10,027 nt of DNA from Dehalococcoidia bacterium (GTDB lineage Bacteria > Chloroflexota > Dehalococcoidia > GIF9 > AB-539-J10), in assembly GCA_030606765.1 (NCBI GenBank), contig JAUWFX010000057.1, positions 1 to 10,027 of the forward strand, read 5' to 3'. Position 1 is the stretch's first letter. Every line of letters begins with the position of its first letter. Shown here piece by piece: positions 6,909-10,027 of this stretch. Below the pieces are notes generated by a model. The model had not been told where the DNA came from, searched no databases, and worked only from the letters and a program-made list of their open reading frames with translations. A program made the position numbers and the translations under genes.

Positions 6909-6937
6909 TTGTTACTATAAGAACAAAGCTTTGTCAA
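6909..6937 (-). promoter_or_regulatory. Possible promoter of the DUF5679 gene
   Basis: On the minus strand a perfect -35 TTGACA (6937-6932) is followed after 17 bases by TAACAA (6914-6909), a poor -10. A 12-bp palindrome, ACAAAGCTTTGT (6923-6934), overlaps the -35 and could be an operator. It lies about 55 bases before the start codon. The -35 is convincing, the -10 is not. Confidence 0.35.
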
Positions 6938-6980
6938 TACCTTTTGGGCTTTCAAAGCAAAGATTGTAAGAATTTAGCCA

Positions 6981-7007
6981 TTTTAGCAAGCTAGGCAAGA
7001 GCTAAAA
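6981..7007. terminator. Weak inverted repeat downstream of gltX
   Basis: TTTTAGC (6981-6987) and GCTAAAA (7001-7007) form a 7-bp stem with a 13-base loop, about 45 bases after the gltX stop. No T run follows on the minus strand. It is the only terminator-like element I see after gltX, and it is weak. Confidence 0.22.
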
Positions 7008-7049
7008 ACTATTTAGAGTCCTGTTACAAAGCTATATGTGGCGTTCTAA

Positions 7050-8510
7050 TTAAAATAAGCTCGATAGCCGCTGCAATGCCTTATTGAATCGTTTCAGACA
7101 TTCTTCTTTTCCCAATATTGCCATGGTCTGAAATAATGGTGGTGCCGCAGTACGCCCTGTAACAGCTACCCTTAATAAACCGAAGAATTTCCCTGTGCCT
7201 AAGTTTAGCTCTGCGGCCAGAGGACGCAGGATACCCTCGAGCGCAGTGGCATCCCAGGTCGTTACTTCTTCTAACTTTTGCGAAGCAATCGTAATAGCCT
7301 TAGCAGCCGATTGGGCGTCCAGTTTACCGCTTAAAAGCAGGTTTGTATCATATTGCAGCTCGTCGAGGAAGAAAAAGCTAGCAAGCTGAGGAACCTCAAC
7401 CAGTGTTTTAGCTCGTTCTTGAATGAGAGATAAAACCTGGCTGACGTAATTGCTATCCAATGGGCGTTCTACCGACTTTGGCAAATCTCTATCTAAAAAT
7501 GGCATGGCGTGCTGGACAAATTCCTCCAGGCTTAGTTTACGCAAATAAACCCCGTTCATCCATTCTAGCTTATCTTTATTAAAGATAGCTGCTGTTTTGC
7601 CTACCCTTTCCAGAGAGAAGTGCTTTATCAATTCTTCCTGGGATAATAACTCAGTTCGATCATCAAGCGACCAGCCCAAAAGCACCAAGAAATTGACCAT
7701 TGCATCTGGGAGGTATCCCTGCTTTTGATATTCAGTGATAGTGGTAGCACCGTGTCTTTTGGACAGTTTGGCACGGTCAGGTCCCAGAATCATGGGTAAA
7801 TGAACAAATTGCGGAGCTTGCCAGTTTAGAGCTTGGTAAAGCAAAACATGGCGGGGAGTGCTGGAGAGCCACTCATCAGCCCTGAGGACATGTGAGATAG
7901 CCATTAAATGGTCATCTGCTACATTAGCCAGGTGATATGTGGGATAACCATCGGATTTGAGCAGGATGAAGTCGTCTAAGGTATCATGCTTAAAAGTTAC
8001 CGGGCCATGAATTAAGTCGTAGAAAGTGGTTTCGCCTTCAAGAGGTGTTTTAAAGCGAATCACGGGAGTGATACCTGTTGCCTCTAACCGAGTTCTTTCA
8101 TGTTGTGTTAAATCTCGGCAATGGCGATCATATTTCGGCGGCTGCTTACGTTTTGCCTGTTCCTGGCGCATCGTCTTTAATCGCTCTGGAGAGCAGTAGC
8201 ATAAATATGCATGACCCTCCTCAAGCAATCTGTGGGCAATTTCATGGTAAATGGGCAATCGTTGTGATTGGAAGTAAGGTCCTTCATCCCAGTTTAATCC
8301 CAGCCACTGCAAGCTATCCACTATTACCTCCACTGCACCCTCCACCTTACGGGCAATGTCAGTATCTTCAATTCGTAAGATAAACTTGCCGCCGTGATGG
8401 CGAGCAAAAAGCCAGTTGAATAGAGCAGTCCTGATGTTGCCTAAATGTGGATACCCTGTAGGACTGGGCGCAAAACGAATTCTAACCGATGTTTCCGCCT
8501 CAGACTGCAT
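7050..8510 (-). CDS. gltX: Glutamyl-tRNA synthetase
   Basis: Charges tRNA-Glu with glutamate. The 486-residue protein is a full-length class Ib GluRS. RFAPSPTGYPHLGN at 12-25 includes the HIGH-equivalent HLGN (22-25), and KLSKR is at 248-252. A zinc-site remnant shows Cys104-x-Cys106 and Cys131, with Asp133 where E. coli GluRS has a histidine. The C-terminal ~170 residues are the helical anticodon-binding domain. Whether the enzyme also charges tRNA-Gln, which would then need GatCAB, cannot be told from this window. The ATG at 8510 matches the usual N-terminus, but no clear Shine-Dalgarno precedes it. It lies 26 bases after the small coiled-coil gene and is probably cotranscribed with it. Confidence 0.97.
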   Translation of the reverse strand: MQSEAETSVRIRFAPSPTGYPHLGNIRTALFNWLFARHHGGKFILRIEDTDIARKVEGAVEVIVDSLQWLGLNWDEGPYFQSQRLPIYHEIAHRLLEEGHAYLCYCSPERLKTMRQEQAKRKQPPKYDRHCRDLTQHERTRLEATGITPVIRFKTPLEGETTFYDLIHGPVTFKHDTLDDFILLKSDGYPTYHLANVADDHLMAISHVLRADEWLSSTPRHVLLYQALNWQAPQFVHLPMILGPDRAKLSKRHGATTITEYQKQGYLPDAMVNFLVLLGWSLDDRTELLSQEELIKHFSLERVGKTAAIFNKDKLEWMNGVYLRKLSLEEFVQHAMPFLDRDLPKSVERPLDSNYVSQVLSLIQERAKTLVEVPQLASFFFLDELQYDTNLLLSGKLDAQSAAKAITIASQKLEEVTTWDATALEGILRPLAAELNLGTGKFFGLLRVAVTGRTAAPPLFQTMAILGKEECLKRFNKALQRLSSLF

Positions 8511-8536
8511 TGCGCTATATTTTGTGTGACTTAACC

Positions 8537-8797
8537 TTACTTAGAGAGAGTTTGATGTAGCTTTTTTAATCGCTCCAGATGTTTCCTGAGCCTCTGAGCA
8601 AGCTGCTCAACCTGGTTCAAGGCATTTTCAGTATCTTCCATCTCCGTGGTTATTTTGAACAAAGTTTCGCTTTGCCGCCCGCTTAGCCCGGCCTCAAAAT
8701 CAGCCAATTCCTCTACCCCAGCCTCTCCCATTAACTTGGATAAGAGGGTGCTTTCTCTGTTCGCTTGCTCTTTAGCGAGTTCCTCATAGGACTTCAT
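8537..8797 (-). CDS. Small coiled-coil protein of unknown function
   Basis: I do not recognise this 86-residue protein. It begins MKSYEELAKEQ; residues from about 45 onward are a long charged helix with Leu/Met spacing typical of a coiled coil and end in a Lys/Leu-rich stretch (RLKKLHQTLSK). There are no Cys residues, signal peptide or membrane segment. The frame is open upstream to a TTG at 8860, which would add 21 residues. I prefer ATG 8797 because a good -10 box (TAGAAT, 8841-8836) lies inside the longer form and AGGA lies about ten bases before the ATG. It precedes gltX by 26 bases. Reality as a gene is supported by its position, its spacing and a plausible protein composition; function is open. 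Confidence 0.72.
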   Translation of the reverse strand: MKSYEELAKEQANRESTLLSKLMGEAGVEELADFEAGLSGRQSETLFKITTEMEDTENALNQVEQLAQRLRKHLERLKKLHQTLSK

Positions 8798-8835
8798 GTC
8801 ATCACTTTCCTTTCTTCTATATCGAGGATAACAAA

Positions 8836-8864
8836 ATTCTAACATGGCTTGATGTCTCAAACAA
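8836..8864 (-). promoter_or_regulatory. Likely promoter of the coiled-coil gene and gltX
   Basis: On the minus strand TTGTTT (8864-8859), a 17-base spacer and TAGAAT (8841-8836, five of six bases of the -10 consensus). Transcription would start near 8829, about 30 bases before ATG 8797, which supports the shorter start of that gene. Confidence 0.5.
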
Positions 8865-8938
8865 GACCTTGATTTGGCACGGCACCTGTAGATGGGGTTG
8901 CTCGTTCATTCGATTATGCAAAATTTCGTTGTTTGAGG

Positions 8939-8944
8939 TATATT
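8939..8944 (+). promoter_or_regulatory. Candidate -10 box for uvrB
   Basis: TATATT lies 34 bases before the uvrB ATG. No good -35 is found 16-18 bases upstream (the bases there read TATGCAAA), so this may be a weak or activator-dependent promoter. I see no GAAC-N4-GTTC type LexA site in 8861-8978. Confidence 0.35.
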
Positions 8945-8978
8945 AAACATTAGCTTTTATCGTGGCGGATGAACTCCG

Positions 8979-10027
8979 ATGCCCCAGTTTAAAATAGTTT
9001 CCGATTTTCGTCTTACCGGCGACCAGCCTCAGGCCGTAGACAAATTGGTCGAGGGTTTGAACAAAGGTTACCGGGAACAGACACTGCTTGGAGTCACCGG
9101 CAGTGGCAAGACCTTCACTATGGCTAACGTCATCGAGAGAATACAGAGGCCAACCCTGGTTATTTGTCACAACAAAACTCTGGCTGCTCAGCTAGCAACC
9201 GAGTTCAAGGAATTTCTTCCCGAAAGTGCTGCGGAGTATTTTGTCAGCTACTATGACTATTATCAGCCGGAGGCTTATATCCCCAGCACCGACCTCTATA
9301 TTGAGAAAGAAACTGATATAAATGAGGAGATTGACAAACTACGGCATGCCGCTACCAGGTCTCTCTTCACCCGCAGAGATGTAGTTATTGTCGCTTCGGT
9401 CTCCTGTATTTATAGCCTGGGTGAGCCTGAGGAATATCATAGCTTTGCCCTTACTGTTGAAAAGAACAAACATTACAAGCGCGACAAACTGGTTCGTCGT
9501 TTGGTGGATATGCAATATGAAAGAAACGATTATGATTTCACCAGAGGCAGACTCCGTATTCGAGGCGACACTCTAGAGATCCAGCCAGCATATCAGGAAA
9601 CAGCCCTCAGAATTGAATTCTGGGGGGACGAGATTGAGCGCATTGTGGAGGTTGACCCCCTGACTGGTGAGGTGCTGGCTCATTGCGACCAAGTAGATAT
9701 TTACCCCGCAAAGCACTTTGTTACCTCTCACGATAAGCTGATGTCAGCAATCGGGGATATTAAAGTCGAGCTAGAAGAAAGATTAAAGGAGTTAAGGAGC
9801 CAGGGAAAGCTACTGGAGGCTCAGAGGCTTGAGGCGCGGACCAATTACGATATTGAAATGCTTCAAGAGGTGGGATACTGCACCGGGGTGGAAAATTACT
9901 CCCGTCATCTCCAGCGGCGGGCACCGGGAAGCACACCCTGGACTTTGCTGGATTATTTTCCCGATGACTTCTTGTTGTTCATCGATGAATCACATATGAC
10001 CCTGCCGCAGATAAGGGGCATGTATCA
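8979..10027 (+). CDS. uvrB: Excinuclease ABC subunit B (partial, C-terminus outside window)
   Basis: The first 349 residues of UvrB, the DNA-damage verification helicase that takes DNA from UvrA and recruits UvrC in nucleotide excision repair. After [10 protein letters not shown] comes the family stretch GDQPQAV; the Walker A motif is GVTGSGKT at 38-45; the aromatic beta-hairpin that clamps DNA is [12 protein letters not shown] at 91-102; the Walker B box DESH is at 336-339, just before the edge. About 320 residues of a usual ~670 are missing on the right. A TGA at 8970-8972 in the same frame fixes ATG 8979 as the first possible ATG; GGCGG about ten bases upstream is a modest ribosome-binding site. 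It is transcribed divergently from the coiled-coil gene and gltX. Identification is certain. Confidence 0.98.
   Translation, partial: MPQFKIVSDFRLTGDQPQAVDKLVEGLNKGYREQTLLGVTGSGKTFTMANVIERIQRPTLVICHNKTLAAQLATEFKEFLPESAAEYFVSYYDYYQPEAYIPSTDLYIEKETDINEEIDKLRHAATRSLFTRRDVVIVASVSCIYSLGEPEEYHSFALTVEKNKHYKRDKLVRRLVDMQYERNDYDFTRGRLRIRGDTLEIQPAYQETALRIEFWGDEIERIVEVDPLTGEVLAHCDQVDIYPAKHFVTSHDKLMSAIGDIKVELEERLKELRSQGKLLEAQRLEARTNYDIEMLQEVGYCTGVENYSRHLQRRAPGSTPWTLLDYFPDDFLLFIDESHMTLPQIRGMY

Noticed and set aside
8861..8978. Possible SOS (LexA) operator in front of uvrB
   Set aside because: Bases such as CTCGTTCATTCG look suggestive, but no complete inverted GAAC-N4-GTTC or similar site is present.
8943..9170. 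75-codon minus-strand open frame at the start of uvrB
   Set aside because: It overlaps the conserved UvrB N-terminus, including Walker A, and is a shadow of that gene.

Overview
The window looks like chromosomal DNA from an uncultured member of the Chloroflexota, probably the Dehalococcoidia. That is inference from gene content: a DUF5679-type mini zinc-ribbon protein, an eRF1-like (VLRF1-type) release-factor gene, a leuS-proC gene pair, and moderate GC. TGA ends several intact genes here, so the genetic code is standard.

Minus-strand block, bases 1-5767. In transcription order: leucyl-tRNA synthetase (leuS), pyrroline-5-carboxylate reductase (proC, 4-base GTGA overlap with leuS), a class I SAM-dependent methyltransferase with an N-terminal Cys4 domain, a radical SAM enzyme, and a second closely related radical SAM gene that runs off the left edge. 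Gaps are only 11-23 bases, so this is probably one operon: two housekeeping genes followed by an accessory methyltransferase/radical-SAM cassette. Between the two radical SAM genes lies what appears to be the last ~20 codons of a second methyltransferase. The simplest history is a tandem duplication of the two-gene cassette followed by loss of most of one methyltransferase copy.

Central region, bases 5768-7049. A plus-strand eRF1/Vms1-like release-factor gene (5832-6585) is broken by an in-frame TGA near its start and by a one-base frame slip in a run of eight A. It ends in a perfect 10-bp hairpin. Convergent to it is a 47-codon DUF5679-type gene with a strong Shine-Dalgarno sequence.

Right region, bases 7050-10027. 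A minus-strand pair holds a small coiled-coil protein of unknown function and glutamyl-tRNA synthetase (gltX). Divergent from it is uvrB, an excision-repair helicase subunit, cut by the right edge.

Most genes are housekeeping: two aminoacyl-tRNA synthetases, proline biosynthesis and DNA repair. The parts worth attention are the decayed duplication of the methyltransferase/radical-SAM cassette and the interrupted release-factor-like gene. I saw no CRISPR array, tRNA, rRNA, insertion sequence, toxin-antitoxin pair or recognisable defence system.
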